In this document: positions 35,390 through 46,917 of the stretch, piece after piece
Layout: each line of letters opens with the position of its first letter
How positions within the stretch are numbered: position 1 is the stretch's first letter
NCBI GenBank assembly: GCA_025890175.1
Contig: JANPYM010000007.1
Span: forward strand, 2,375,517 to 2,439,516
DNA length: 64,000 nt
Source of the DNA: Ciborinia camelliae
Taxonomy: Eukaryota; Ascomycota; Leotiomycetes; Helotiales; Sclerotiniaceae
Direction: 5' to 3'
Notes under the pieces: generated by a model
What the model was told of the DNA's origin: nothing
Databases searched by the model: none
What the model saw: the letters and a program-made list of their open reading frames with translations, nothing else
Translations under genes and position numbers: made by a program

Positions 35390-38300
35390 TTCTTTGGGAT
35401 AGTGTAGCTGGGTCAATATCAGAGACATGCGATATGGGGGATCGATGTGGCACGGATGGGTGTTGGGTATCAATACTTGGGGGGGGAGCGGGGGCGATGG
35501 GCTATATTGGATGAAACAGGTTCGGGCGTTCGTATATGTATGTTTGTATGATATCAGGTGTTCCACGCGGGGGGGGTTTTTTTTCTTCTTTTTTTTTTCT
35601 TCTTCTTTTTCGATATGCCTAGGTAGCTAGCTGTGCAGTGGGATAGGAATCATAGGATAGTGCGTGCGTGCGTGCGTGCATGGAACGGAATCGTTATGGT
35701 ATGGACTTTTTTTTTAAACTTGCAAATATGCCTCCTAGATTTGATGCTCTATCCCAAGTGTTTTACGAGGTACATTTAGTGCTCTGGAATTGTCACGTAG
35801 ATAGGTAGGTAGGTAGGTAGGTAGGTAGTGAAGCGTAAAGTGTCAAGGACTGGCTCTCTTGACTCAGCGGTTGCAGGTCTTGAATTGCTGCAGGACATGT
35901 AGGGAATGATTTTAGACTGAAGAATGCTTTTGGAACTGAAACCGGGGACAAGGGAAGGGGGAGCGGGATGGGGGATGGGGGTTCTCAGTCTGAATCTGAA
36001 TCGGAATCGGAATCTGGTAGATGTACACCTGTCAAATCACATCAGATCGGATGTTGATGGAGATGGATATGAGCACTGCGGGTGGGATGGATGGATTGTT
36101 ATGGTACAAGTTTTTTTTGAGCAGGTAGGTTACTCATTTGCTTAGGTTAAGTTTAAGAACTTCAAATTTATACCTATGTAGTTGTAATTGTAAACCTGGA
36201 TACTTACTGGTACTTGTTCTTGTTCTTGTTTGTTTTTTGAGAAGAAAGAAAATGGAAAAGGAAAAAGCATGTTTTGTATATACTTCGAGATCATATCATG
36301 GATGGATATCATACTTCGAGATGTGATCTGATCTGATCTGATCTGATGATCGTAGACCGGTGACCGAGATGTTGGGAATTGGAGAGAAAACAAGCTTTGA
36401 GAAGCGAAGTTTGAAGTTTGGGAAGTTTGGGAAGTTTGGGAAGTTTGGGAAGTTTGGGAACTTGGAGTGAATGAGATGAATAAGAGGAATAGGATGGGAG
36501 AGAGGGATGGGAGGGATGGGATGATCCAAGAAGGAGACTTATTCCGTTGTTTAGCTTGGGTTTGGACGCTGGAGTTGCTTGTTTGGATGTTGGTATCTAC
36601 CTACCTACTATGTAGAGTAAAGAGTTCTGTGCGATATGAACGCGAGAAATACTGTACTAGATTGGCTATGTATATATATATATATATACCTAGGTATCTA
36701 GGTAGGTAAGCAAACATTAGATGTAATCGTCGCGAGGGACGTTTTGGTGGATTCCTGATCTTATATTTTCACGGTTTATCTTCATGTTTCCTTGCGAGAC
36801 CCTTCTCTTTCTGTGATTCGCGAATATTTTGGAAGGTTGGTTGGCCTGTCCTGTCCTGTTTGTAGAATGTAGGTTGAGGAGGAGGAGGAGGAGGATGATG
36901 ATGATGATTGCAGGAAGGAAGGCTGAGGTTACTGAGCTACTAGGTATTGTAGTGGCTATGTGGCTATTAGGGGTTGTGGCTGGTGTTCTTTAAATATGAC
37001 CAATCATCCCCCCAAGGTAAAAGATCAGCAAGTATCTATTTTGACATGTGTAACCTCAAATACATGCATGCATGCATCCATCCATCCATCCATCCATCCA
37101 CATGAATAACATCGGCGGTGGAGAGGAAATATAAAACAATTCGTCACCCAGATGAAGGAGACGAGGGAAATTCTGGAAGCGAAGAAAGAAACATCACCGG
37201 TGCCATCCATTATTAGCGCAACAGGCGGTGGCGGTTGCGATTGCGATTGCGATAGGCAAAACGCTAATAAGCTATCACGCTAGGCGATTTAAGGATGATA
37301 ACGGAGATCAGAGGAAGGAAGATCAGAGAAAGAAAGACCTAACCTAGTCCCTAGTACCTGGTCCCTTACCTGGTACCTACCTAGTCTCAGAGCTGTGGGA
37401 GTCGGGTCTTAGAAATTTATCCAAGACAATTTGGTCCCAAAGGTAATTACCAAGGTCCATCAATTGATTGTTGGTAGGTATCAATAGGTGGTAGGTAGGT
37501 CGGTAGGTACTAGGTAGGTAAGGTACCCTTCGGTATTATAAAATTCCATCTTTGTCCGAACATACAGATTAAGTTAGAGGTGCCATAAATTATAATCATA
37601 AATTATAATAAATTAATTAGGAGGACTTATTTATATTAGTCGATCGTCGATTTCGACATCCCGAGGTCAACCAAACAATTCCACAATTCCACATTCCAAC
37701 ATTCATCAAACATCAATAACGTCAAACATCCCCCCCCACCCGGACGAACATGAGACCAATGCATATTTTTATGGGCGATAGAGTTACGGTATTTCCGTGG
37801 TTGTTATCTTTTATATATAGGTGGGTAGGTCGTGGTTGCAGGTACAGTTGCAGTTACACCTACCTACCTTACCTCCCTGGGTTCCTAGAGCAATATCGAT
37901 GCCCAGCCTCAATGTCTTTCTTTTTCTTTCTTTTTTTAATATGGGTGAAGATTGGATGGTGGACAGTGAACAAACCGATAGTGAACACTTGAAGTACCAA
38001 CCGTACCTGACTGAACACTCTCCCAAACTGGTGGGGTTTTGGTCTCAAATCTATCTCGATCCATGTTGGGTACCGGGAGGATGTTGAGTACGGAGTACGG
38101 AGTATGTACCTGTGTTGATCACCGACTTGATTTCTCATGCTTCTATCCCGATGATTCCATGATTATTCTAGAAGAGATGTTGGAAATGTTTCAGACTTGC
38201 CACGTTTTTGTCTCGCATCTCTCATTTCTCGTGCCCAATGCCAATCGATGGTTCGTTCGTATACTCACTCCATACGGAGGATTTACTTGGGTTGAAAGCT

Positions 38301-39833
38301 CCGTTCCGTGGCAACTGACTAGACTATTATAGACTCCGACCGGTACAAGTCCCTTCAGATAGCACGTGAAGAACAGGGATATATACATAGGTCCGGAGTC
38401 TTGACGTCGAAACTTCTAAAATCCTTCGAGGGATGGATGGATGGATGGATGGAAAAGTTGATCGATCGATTTTACACATTACTGCAATGTGCCAATATCC
38501 CATTGTGCTGTATCATGTATGTAATATATTAATATATTAATATATCCACCCATCTGTCATGCCACGTTTTTCCCATCCCCAAGTCAAATTTAGCTTTATT
38601 GATTATTGAAATCTGTTGATGTTCTCTCCGTCATTTCAAAATTCAATCACCTACCTGGTATGTATGATAGCATAAGTATCCGCATCCAAATGATGTTTAA
38701 TATTATGTCACTTATGGGCCGAGTTAAGCGCAACGCAGAATTTTCAGGAAATTCCATAAAACTTCATTGCATCACACGAGCTGGTCGATCATACTTTGGT
38801 GGGATGAGGATCATGAATGAGTGACATTCAGAATTTCACACCACCCCCCCAATGCAGATGGAGGTTTGGAGACGCTCTTTCACGGGTAATTTCCGATGTT
38901 CTGGAGATGCGGACCATACCGTTGGGTAATGCTTAATCCTACCCCCAAACGTCTCTGGTGGCCTATCTCACCAAGGCTTCCAAATGATTAACCTTTACAT
39001 TAGACCTTGGCGGCGGCGCCTCGGCTGAATCTATTCTCTTGTTTCTCGTCCATGTTACGTAGGAGCTGGACGATCGTCCGAAGTCTTAGAGCTTATTCTA
39101 TTTTCCCATATCCCCATGTCCATGCTTTGACGGGGGGGTCTGGACATATTGATATTAGATCTCTGGATACCCAAAAGTATGATAGGCTTTTGATTCAATT
39201 TGCGGCGTTGATGTTGATTTTCTGACGTCTCAACTTTCGAGTCTTTTTTGGGGGCGGAAACGGGGGAATACTACAGCAGGTCATGGGAACTTCATCATGA
39301 TTTCCTCATATTGTTCAATAATTCTTGGGTTTTTGACATTGGTTCATGCTCAATCTATTTCTGATGAGATTCAGCTCGCTTCCCCCGTGTTCTGATACCT
39401 AAGGTAGCTATCTTGATACAGTACGGCCATGAGCGCACTCGGGTATTGTTCGAGATTCGGATATTGTTGGAGATTGTAGTTGTTTTTGTGGAGGTGAAAG
39501 TGGGACCTCAACACAGGGTTCGATCGTATCGAATGCGACCAGCTGTAGCCTGTATACAAGACGCATGTAGTCTGATTGATGCCAAGAGGAAGTAATATAC
39601 CAATGCCGTGCCATGGAAAGCTTAAGCTTAATTGTTTATAGATACCTTGACGGTTCAAGGTTGTTGGTCGGATTCGCATCTGCATATATGAACTCCCCCA
39701 CATCTTCCAGCTCCCAGCTCCCAGCTCCAGCTTCTCTTCAACAAGATCAAGCGTTTCGAGTTCCTCTCTACGTCATTGCAAAGTAGTATAACTTTGAGAA
39801 GTACAACTTCGAGGAGGACAACATCATCTTTCA
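35390..39833. other. Long gene-free interval with simple repeats
   Basis: Nearly 4.5 kb without a credible gene. It holds poly-T near 35,577-35,608 and 35,707-35,715, (TGCG)n near 35,661, (TAGG)n at 35,802-35,828, a 10-bp tandem repeat at 36,408-36,465, (ATCTG)n near 36,325, a TA run near 36,675, (GAG/GAT)n near 36,878, (CATC)n near 37,076, (TAGG)n near 37,490-37,520, a TACGGAGTA tandem at 38,090-38,106 and (GGAT)n near 38,432. Small frames here (for example 39,007-39,225) show no features. The last kilobase is the promoter of the membrane-protein gene. Confidence 0.45.
36408..36465. repeat. Tandem repeat, 10-bp unit
   Basis: Five to six direct copies of GAAGTTTGGG. Confidence 0.9.
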
Positions 39834-41429
39834 ATGACCTCTACCTCAGTGACCACAACACCTTCCAGTAATTATTCGAGTAAGGGCATGAGTGGCGTGG
39901 CGAAGGCTATGATCATCCTGGCTGTCGCGTCTTTCATACTCACACTTGCTGTCAGCGCAAGACTATTATGGAGCCGAAGAGCAAGGCAGCAAAGATCTTT
40001 AATAGAGGGCAAGTTCAAGAACCTCGATGAAGAAGCCGGGATGGCGGAGAAGCCAGTGGAGCTTCAAGGAAACGATTCTCAAATCGTCAAGTGGGGAGGA
40101 ATCGGTGTTCATAAATCATACCGGGTCCATACTTCTGAACGGATACCTTCGTACATATCACCACTATCTCCCAAGAACAAGAGTTACCGAACATCGTCGG
40201 GAGAGCCTCGATGTCTTCTTACCATTTTGGAAGAAAGCCTCCGAGGAGTCACGCAAAGTCGCGAGCCGGTGGGCAGGATAGACACGAGGAATGTACGATG
40301 GCCATCGACATCCACCATCTACTCCCCGACAAGTCCCGACGTGGCCGAACCTCGAGGTGCCCTCTTCCCTCCTCATCGCCTTTACAACAACTACTCCCTT
40401 TCACGAGAATCCCTCCCACCCAAACTAGAAGCACTCAACCTACCTTCCCTATCCCTCTCATTGGAATTCAGACCCTACACACCACATCAACCTTTACCCA
40501 AAACACCAACTCCCGCAATCCCCACGAAAGCCATCTCCCGACTCAACGAGCCATTCTCCGATTTCCCCCACCAAATGCCACCTCCGTGCCGAAAAGTAGG
40601 AGCTTCTTACGGCGCCCTCTCACGCTCCCGTTCCGTCAATGAAAACGCTTCTTATCCACGAGCCTTCCCAACATCAACATCAACCCCAACCCCAACCCCA
40701 AAACCCACACCAACCCGGCACTCCACCCCGCACCCACCCCGCACCCCCAAGCGCCGCACCACCATCACCAGCACCCCACCCATCTCACCCCCGCTCTCCC
40801 CCTCCGCCCAATCCTTCCGTACCTTCGGCGATCGCTACTCCACGCACTCGCAAGCCTCTACCTATACATTCCAAACGCACTCTCGCTCCCATTCCCGCAC
40901 GCACTCTCACACACACCCCTACCTCACTCAAGAAATAATCGATGCCCCGCCTCTCCCCTCCATCCCCTCTATCTACCCAATATCGCAACCAAATTCAAGA
41001 TCCAATTCCATATCGCGATCAATCTCACGATCAAAATCAAAATCAAAATCAAAACCTCCACACGCCACCACGACCACCACCAGCACCTCAATATACCAGC
41101 ACCGACCCACGGCCTCCGAACCACCTCTTCCTCTTCCTCTTCCTCTCACTCTTCCTTATACTCTTGCGCAGAAAGAGCGATTCCAGCACTACCATCATCA
41201 TGGTAAACAACCCTCCATATCCACATCACGACCCCCGTCGAAAACAAGCACGATTCATAGCCCCAATATCCTATCCGAAACGTTGCTGGAACGGGAACGA
41301 GAGGGGAATGGGAGTGGGAATGGCGCATTACTCTATGCACACGGTCATGGGAATGATGGACATGGACATGGAGATGGAGATTTAGGAGAGATGGTCACGA
41401 GTTGGTTTGAAGCTACGAGACGTGCCTAG
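39834..41429 (+). CDS. Single-pass membrane protein, Ser/Pro/Thr-rich, unknown function
   Basis: One uninterrupted frame of 531 residues. After a short Ser/Thr-rich N-terminus (SVTTTPSSNYSS), residues about 22-47 form one transmembrane helix (AKAMIILAVASFILTLAVSARLLW), followed at once by the basic stretch RRARQQR, which predicts an outside N-terminus and a cytosolic tail. The tail is disordered and rich in Ser, Pro, Thr and Arg, with repeats such as TPTPTPKPTPT, HSRSHSRTHSHTH and SRSKSKSKSK and a Gly/His-rich patch (HGHGNDGHGHGDGD) near the end. There is no cleavable signal and no enzymatic domain. Fungal wall-stress sensors have a similar short Ser/Thr head and one helix, but lack of a WSC or Cys-rich domain argues against that. 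No known family is recognised. A (GTAT)n array begins 50 bp after the stop. Confidence 0.7.
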   Translation: MTSTSVTTTPSSNYSSKGMSGVAKAMIILAVASFILTLAVSARLLWSRRARQQRSLIEGKFKNLDEEAGMAEKPVELQGNDSQIVKWGGIGVHKSYRVHTSERIPSYISPLSPKNKSYRTSSGEPRCLLTILEESLRGVTQSREPVGRIDTRNVRWPSTSTIYSPTSPDVAEPRGALFPPHRLYNNYSLSRESLPPKLEALNLPSLSLSLEFRPYTPHQPLPKTPTPAIPTKAISRLNEPFSDFPHQMPPPCRKVGASYGALSRSRSVNENASYPRAFPTSTSTPTPTPKPTPTRHSTPHPPRTPKRRTTITSTPPISPPLSPSAQSFRTFGDRYSTHSQASTYTFQTHSRSHSRTHSHTHPYLTQEIIDAPPLPSIPSIYPISQPNSRSNSISRSISRSKSKSKSKPPHATTTTTSTSIYQHRPTASEPPLPLPLPLTLPYTLAQKERFQHYHHHGKQPSISTSRPPSKTSTIHSPNILSETLLEREREGNGSGNGALLYAHGHGNDGHGHGDGDLGEMVTSWFEATRRA

Positions 41430-41478
41430 ACTTGTTACTCTCCTTTCTTTCTATCTTTCCTTCTTTCTTTCTTTCTTG

Positions 41479-41545
41479 GTGTATGTATGTATGTATGTAT
41501 GTATGTATGTATGTATGTATGTATGTATGTATGTATGTATGTATG

Positions 41546-41579
<34 letters not shown>

Positions 41580-41653
41580 TGTATGTATGTATGTATGTAT
41601 GTATGTATGTATGTATGTATGTATGTATGTAGCCTACCTACCTACCTACCTAC
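41479..41653. repeat. (GTAT)n microsatellite followed by (CCTA)n
   Basis: About 38 copies of the tetramer GTAT with one change (GTATAT near 41,545), then four to five copies of CCTA. It lies in the likely 3' untranslated region of the preceding gene. Frames that read Met-Tyr-Val-Cys repeats arise from it and are not genes. Confidence 0.97.
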
Positions 41654-42511
41654 GTATGTACGTATACATATATCCAAGATATCGACTCAAGCGTGACGAA
41701 AAAATGGGATTTGGATCGGGACTGGGATTGGGTATTGATATTAGCATTTGGCGTTGAGGCATTTCGGCATTTCGGCATTGTGGCATTGCATAGAAATGTA
41801 TACCTAGGCATAGTATTCTTAACGAAGAAAAGGAAAGAAAGGAAGGAAATGGGTTTTTTATTATCTATCTATCATCAACATCATCATCAACATTAGCGAT
41901 TTTCATTAGCGATTTTCATTTGTTATTTATCATGTATCATTTACTACCACCTATATCTAGGTACCTATCATGTATTGTATCTATCATTAGCGACCTTAGC
42001 GACCTTAGCGATTTTCATTGATTACCTAGGTACCTAGTTAGGAACCTATCTATCTACCTAGGTACACGAGGGAAGAAAAGGAAAGGAAGGAAAGGGAGGA
42101 AAAACGCAGCGAAGGAGTTGGAGTTAAGCGTATGCGACGGTGCAACGCTGGGTTTTTCATTTTCGTTTCCTTTGTGTGTAGAGAAGTTTCATGTATGTGT
42201 GTAGAGAAGTTTTATGTATGTATGTACAGAAGAATGATGTCTTATATCAAACCAAACCAAACCAAACCAAATCAGAGAGTAGATGACCATGACCATGACC
42301 ATGACCAGCCCGCATGTGGATTGAGTTGCATTCCTTTAGATCGCGTGATTATAATTAAGTGATATGATATGATATAATATGATAATGATATGAAATGATA
42401 GAAAACATGATGCGTGCAATTAAAAGATCTAAATAAATACCGGCGATGATAACCCCCAAAAGAATATCCATGAACCCAACCAGCCTAAAATCCTCATGAA
42501 CATATATTTAT
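41654..42511. other. Convergent intergenic region with short tandem repeats
   Basis: Contains tandem copies of CATTTCGGCATTTCGGCATT near 41,760, TTAGCGATTTTCA near 41,894 and CTTAGCGACCTTAGCGA near 41,994, TACCTAGGTACCTAG near 42,030, AACCAAACCAAACCAAACC near 42,250 and a GATATGATATGAT run near 42,361. No gene is seen. Confidence 0.45.
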
Positions 42512-45500
42512 TTATTTTCCCTTTCCTATTCCTTTCCCAAGATTACCACTACCACCACCACCAGTACCATGATCCATATCCTCCTTACTCTTCCTCTTCC
42601 CCAAAGCCTTCATCTCATCCATTCTCCTGGTCCGAACCCTCTGCAGAACCCTCGGTAACTCCTCTTCCATATCCTTTTTATGTTTCTCCACTTCCGACTT
42701 CTCCGACGTGGTACTCCTCACCCCCGTATCAGGCCTGGTCCCAGCCACATTTCCAGAACTTGGTCCAAAGATCTTTTCTCTCGTATTGATAAGCGTTGGC
42801 CTCCTCTTCCTACCCGGCGTCATTTCCGGTTGTTTTTCCTCAATGGATCCATCAGCGGGCAACATTTCCGATTCTACCGTATCGGGTCTCTGTATTTGAT
42901 CGGCCCACTCCCTATAACTACCCCGAGTCAATAATCCGCTCCTGAACTCATTTGCTCCCACCAACAGCTTAACAAGATCAACGAGCTCTTCTAGGTATTC
43001 GATGACTTCAATTTGACCAGCGGAGGCCGCATTCCAAGATAGGAATTTCTGTCGCACGAATCGTTTAACCATTGAGATTTCAATATCTGAGCGTTCGTGG
43101 GAAGATTCTTTGAGGTGACCTGAGGAGGAGAGAACGACTTCTCGGACGCGGTTTACCATCCGAAGATGAGCGAGGCGAGCGGAGGGGAGAAACTGAGGTA
43201 GAGGGAGCTTGGTCGTGAGAGCTTCGTGAACGGCAAAGAGAATGAGAGTCATGGATCCAGCAACATTACGTCGGTAGGGGTAAACTTGTGCATTCAGCTC
43301 CTCGAGAACGCCAGATCCGTATTCGTGACGCAGAATGAGCATGTTCTCCATGCGGTCCACAATAGCGTGTAACACGTAAAGAATCTCCCCGTAGATAAGG
43401 GCATGAGGTGCAAAGGAACCTTTGAGACGTGGCTCGTTGGCGCAAAAGGGAAGGAAAGCTTCTGCAGCTGTTAATGCAGCTTCGGCCTTACCTTTGGCGA
43501 TGGAAAAGCGAGATACGACCACGGGAGAATGCACATCGACGTTGTTAATTTCTGTCTCGATACCATATGCTAGACAGGCTTCCATTTCTGTGATTTGGCG
43601 AATGGAGCAGGCGAGAGATTCCACAAGTCGGTCACGGGCTTTGACTGGGAAGAGTACAACTTCCACGATAAGAGCAACAACTCCACCGATGAAGAAGGCA
43701 ATCAGCCGTTTCAGAAAGTTCTCGGTAGCCGATCCGGGAACAGTTTGGTCCGCTGTTGCAAGAACTACTATCGACATTGAGATGATTGTGACCATGCCCG
43801 CTTTGATATATTTTGACCCAAGTTGAATGTAGGCAGATGGAATGATGCCAATAATTATAATCACCACAGCAACTATTTTGTTACCTTGACCAACTTCATA
43901 TGCTGCATAACCCCACACACATCCAATCGTCGTGCCAGCAGCCCGTAACATGAACATCATAACAGAGGTTCCAATAGAGACTTCTGTTATGAGCACCAAC
44001 TGCAACGCAGCCCAAAGACCTCTGTTCAAATGATACCAATTATTCCACTGAACAAGAAAAGCCGGCCAAGTTACAATAAAGACAGCAACAGTTAACTTGA
44101 TGGCGTATGAGATATCATCACTACTAACCAAGTATTCGATCGTGTCGGCTAAACCGTTTCGTAACCGGAACATGAATGTGCCTTTCTTCTTTTGTTTTGC
44201 AGATTGGTCTGGAATTTTAGGTGAATGTGCTGGGGTTTCCTCTTTTGGTGTTGCTGACTCCACGTCCTTTTTTGCTAGTAATGTTTCCCCACTATTGATA
44301 CTTACGCCATCGTCCGCATCATCGTCTTTCTTCTTGCCTGTTCTTGCGTCTTTTCGTGCATTGTCGGGTAATGCTAACACATCTGCTTCACCGCCAGATT
44401 GAAGCCACCTTTTCCAATTAATTTGAGGAAGATAAATTCTTTTTCGGCCATGTCGTTCCTGTCGTCTTTCAACTAGCACCCGGGAATGTCTAAGCATCCC
44501 AAGTGTATGCAAGGCTGCTTGTCGAAGATTCAACAAGAATGATGAGATCAAAAATGTCTCCATGCGAGGCATTATATCAACTTGAGGACCGCCGAGATCA
44601 TGAAGCGCTGCAGCTCCTTCCAAAGCCGATGCTGAGGTTCTATCAAAATCGGCAATCGCATCAATCAAGATATCGACTCGAATGTCAATCTCCTCAAGTT
44701 GAATGCCTGCGGGTGCTCGAATCCCCGATGGTAGTTTGGGGACATCGTAGCAATAGGCGAGGGACGATGAAACAACATCAACACTTCTATCAATCTTTTC
44801 TTGAAGATTGGACAATGGTTTTGCAATCCGCTGCAAAAGATATTTCAGCAAATCAACATCGCCGTACTCAATTTCTTTCCTAGGTTTGATCAATTCCAAA
44901 TTTTCCATCTCCTTCTCGACCAAGGACTTGACCTTTTTTCTAGCCTTTCTTCTCTTTTTCTTTTGTTTGCGCCTTTCCTTCCTTGAAGGTTTTTTGTCAT
45001 CTGAACTCAATTCGTCAGGAGTATCTATATCTGTTGTTGGGTGTGATGAATCCCCCGTTTCTGAATTATCAATACCAGCGTTCTCGGCCACTGATCTGAG
45101 CTGCGCTTCATCTTTGGTTTCAGCTTCTGTCTTGTCATTCTCGTCACCCATTAATGCATATTTGCTCTCACAAGCACCAATCAAAGCGATGGTGTTGGCC
45201 ACAAGTTTCTTCATCTCGATATCACTGATAGATTTCACATCTCTTGGTGGAAGAACCGCCCATGCAAGCTCAAAATTACATTCTTGCTGAGCGTCTTTGC
45301 ATTCTGCCAATTTGGCACGTAGTTTGGCCTTTTTATCTGTCAAGGACTTCAGTTTTACTGGCTGCGGGCCTTTCTCGACGGTTGTTGGAACTGGCTTCGG
45401 CGTTTCTTGCGCCCTGTGGAAGAGGGAGAGTATTTTTTGCCTGATGGTCAATCCCACGACTTTGAACCTCTCAGGGGGCTTTTCTGCAAGTGTTGGAGCT

Positions 45501-46264
45501 CTATTGAGGTCCGCGTCGTTTACACTTCCAGTCGCACTGTTGATCATTTCTAGTTTTGTATCCATAATAGCACTTTCAGAGCCTTCAGCGCTGGCAATAA
45601 AGTATCGACCGGCATCCCGCAAAGCTCCAACCGTCTCTCCAAGAGTCTCAATTGTGGTAATTCCCAAAAAACTACTAGAGGATTCCGGGAAAACAAGAGT
45701 ATTTACAGCCAGTAGGACGGCGATTGCAGTTACGATTGGATAGACGAGCGAAGTGACAGAAGGTGTTGAAACTTGGGTAGCTGTACTAGTCATACCAACA
45801 ACAGCTACAATAACTAGAAGTAGCACCATGAGAAATAGACGTGGTGCGTGTGATCGTAGGATTCCATGGAAGAGCAACGCTATCGCAAGAAATATACCTC
45901 GGATAGTGAATGCTGCTTGAGGATTACTGTCGTATATGAGACTCGACAGGTACAGCGCGAGCATAGACCAGGCGACTCCAAGCATTGTCCCTGAAAGAGA
46001 CAATATCAGAGCTTCAGCCATCATCCCAAAACGCCTTCCCGGGTGTCCAAAGACAGTAGTTATTGGTGCCAGATATGCGGCTTTCCCATATATTTCTACC
46101 ACCCGCGGGATGATCGCAATGATAATACAGATTGTAGTGGCCAAGGTATTTTTGAGCATCCTTTGCCACAAATGGTTCGTCTGTAGATTGTTCCATATAG
46201 CTCTCCCTCTCTGCTCCGCCCATTCCTCCCATTTGCTGGGACTCCATATCAACTTCCCCATCAT
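42512..46264 (-). CDS. FUSC-type membrane transporter, BRE4-like
   Basis: A single-exon frame of 1,250 residues. There are two membrane blocks. Residues about 35-200 have six helices (for example TLATTICIIIAIIP and LFLMVLLLVIVAVVGM). Residues about 720-890 have another six, with AVVIIIIGIIPSAYIQLG and LIAFFIGGVVALIVEVVLFPV. Between them lies a hydrophilic loop with a very basic patch (KKPSRKERRKQKKKRRKARKK). Both halves look like the aromatic-acid-exporter/fusaric-acid-resistance (FUSC) superfamily; two-block proteins of this length in fungi are related to yeast Bre4 (brefeldin A sensitivity). The transported substrate is unknown. The C-terminus is cytosolic and basic, ending in a Gly/Lys-rich tail. 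The start MMGKLIWSP is preceded by in-frame stops. It diverges from the ist1 gene. Confidence 0.88.
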   Translation of the reverse strand: MMGKLIWSPSKWEEWAEQRGRAIWNNLQTNHLWQRMLKNTLATTICIIIAIIPRVVEIYGKAAYLAPITTVFGHPGRRFGMMAEALILSLSGTMLGVAWSMLALYLSSLIYDSNPQAAFTIRGIFLAIALLFHGILRSHAPRLFLMVLLLVIVAVVGMTSTATQVSTPSVTSLVYPIVTAIAVLLAVNTLVFPESSSSFLGITTIETLGETVGALRDAGRYFIASAEGSESAIMDTKLEMINSATGSVNDADLNRAPTLAEKPPERFKVVGLTIRQKILSLFHRAQETPKPVPTTVEKGPQPVKLKSLTDKKAKLRAKLAECKDAQQECNFELAWAVLPPRDVKSISDIEMKKLVANTIALIGACESKYALMGDENDKTEAETKDEAQLRSVAENAGIDNSETGDSSHPTTDIDTPDELSSDDKKPSRKERRKQKKKRRKARKKVKSLVEKEMENLELIKPRKEIEYGDVDLLKYLLQRIAKPLSNLQEKIDRSVDVVSSSLAYCYDVPKLPSGIRAPAGIQLEEIDIRVDILIDAIADFDRTSASALEGAAALHDLGGPQVDIMPRMETFLISSFLLNLRQAALHTLGMLRHSRVLVERRQERHGRKRIYLPQINWKRWLQSGGEADVLALPDNARKDARTGKKKDDDADDGVSINSGETLLAKKDVESATPKEETPAHSPKIPDQSAKQKKKGTFMFRLRNGLADTIEYLVSSDDISYAIKLTVAVFIVTWPAFLVQWNNWYHLNRGLWAALQLVLITEVSIGTSVMMFMLRAAGTTIGCVWGYAAYEVGQGNKIVAVVIIIIGIIPSAYIQLGSKYIKAGMVTIISMSIVVLATADQTVPGSATENFLKRLIAFFIGGVVALIVEVVLFPVKARDRLVESLACSIRQITEMEACLAYGIETEINNVDVHSPVVVSRFSIAKGKAEAALTAAEAFLPFCANEPRLKGSFAPHALIYGEILYVLHAIVDRMENMLILRHEYGSGVLEELNAQVYPYRRNVAGSMTLILFAVHEALTTKLPLPQFLPSARLAHLRMVNRVREVVLSSSGHLKESSHERSDIEISMVKRFVRQKFLSWNAASAGQIEVIEYLEELVDLVKLLVGANEFRSGLLTRGSYREWADQIQRPDTVESEMLPADGSIEEKQPEMTPGRKRRPTLINTREKIFGPSSGNVAGTRPDTGVRSTTSEKSEVEKHKKDMEEELPRVLQRVRTRRMDEMKALGKRKSKEDMDHGTGGGGSGNLGKGIGKGK

Positions 46265-46917
46265 GTATGTATCTTATGTATGTGTCGGCGCATTAAGGAC
46301 TTTACAATCGAACGTTGTAATCGTAATTGTCATGTATCGTAAGGCATTATATGAAGATAGAAAAAGGCAAAGGCAAAGGGAAAGAGAAGAGAAAGATGAA
46401 GGTTGTGATATATTCACCACTAAACTCCAATTGAATACATAGAAACGAAAGAGAATATATATAGGTATATATATATAGTTACATATCAAGGAATAAACAA
46501 AATGAGCAGTGAGAAGAAAGAAGAGGGAGGAGAGAAAAGAGAAAAGGCGGAAAGAGAAAATTAAAGGACCAACGCAACGCGCCCTGGGAATTTCTTCAAA
46601 AGCCTGGATCATGAAGATCAGATGCCCAACGATGACCCAATTTTTTGATCTACTCCGTACTCCGTACCGTAAAGTGATCAAATTTGCATAAAGGGGTTCA
46701 TTGGCGACCCGTACCGTACCTATCGGATTCACATCCCCACTCACTGAGCCTACCTACTAAGTAGCTCTGGGCTCCACCTAATGCCGCCCCGCGATTAATA
46801 CCTGACCTTACCAAATTCCTAAGCAACAACTCAACCTAACTCAACCTAACCCAACCCAACAGACAACGTAACGACAACAACGACAACAACAAGAGGGAGA
46901 GTATTGATTTTATCACG
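46265..46917. promoter_or_regulatory. Divergent promoter between the FUSC gene and ist1
   Basis: About 650 bp. It holds a purine-rich run (GAAGAAAGAAGAGGGAGGAG near 46,512), CTCCGTACTCCGTACCGTA near 46,652, and AACTCAACCTAACTCAACC near 46,827. A 156-codon minus-strand frame fills much of it but reads through low-complexity DNA and is not taken as a gene. Confidence 0.4.

Noticed and set aside
41407..41757. Frames of Met-Tyr-Val-Cys repeats
   Set aside because: They arise from the (GTAT)n array and overlap the end of the membrane-protein gene.
46274..46744. Minus-strand frame of 156 codons before the FUSC gene
   Set aside because: It reads through low-complexity promoter DNA, ends just before the FUSC start, and has no family features.
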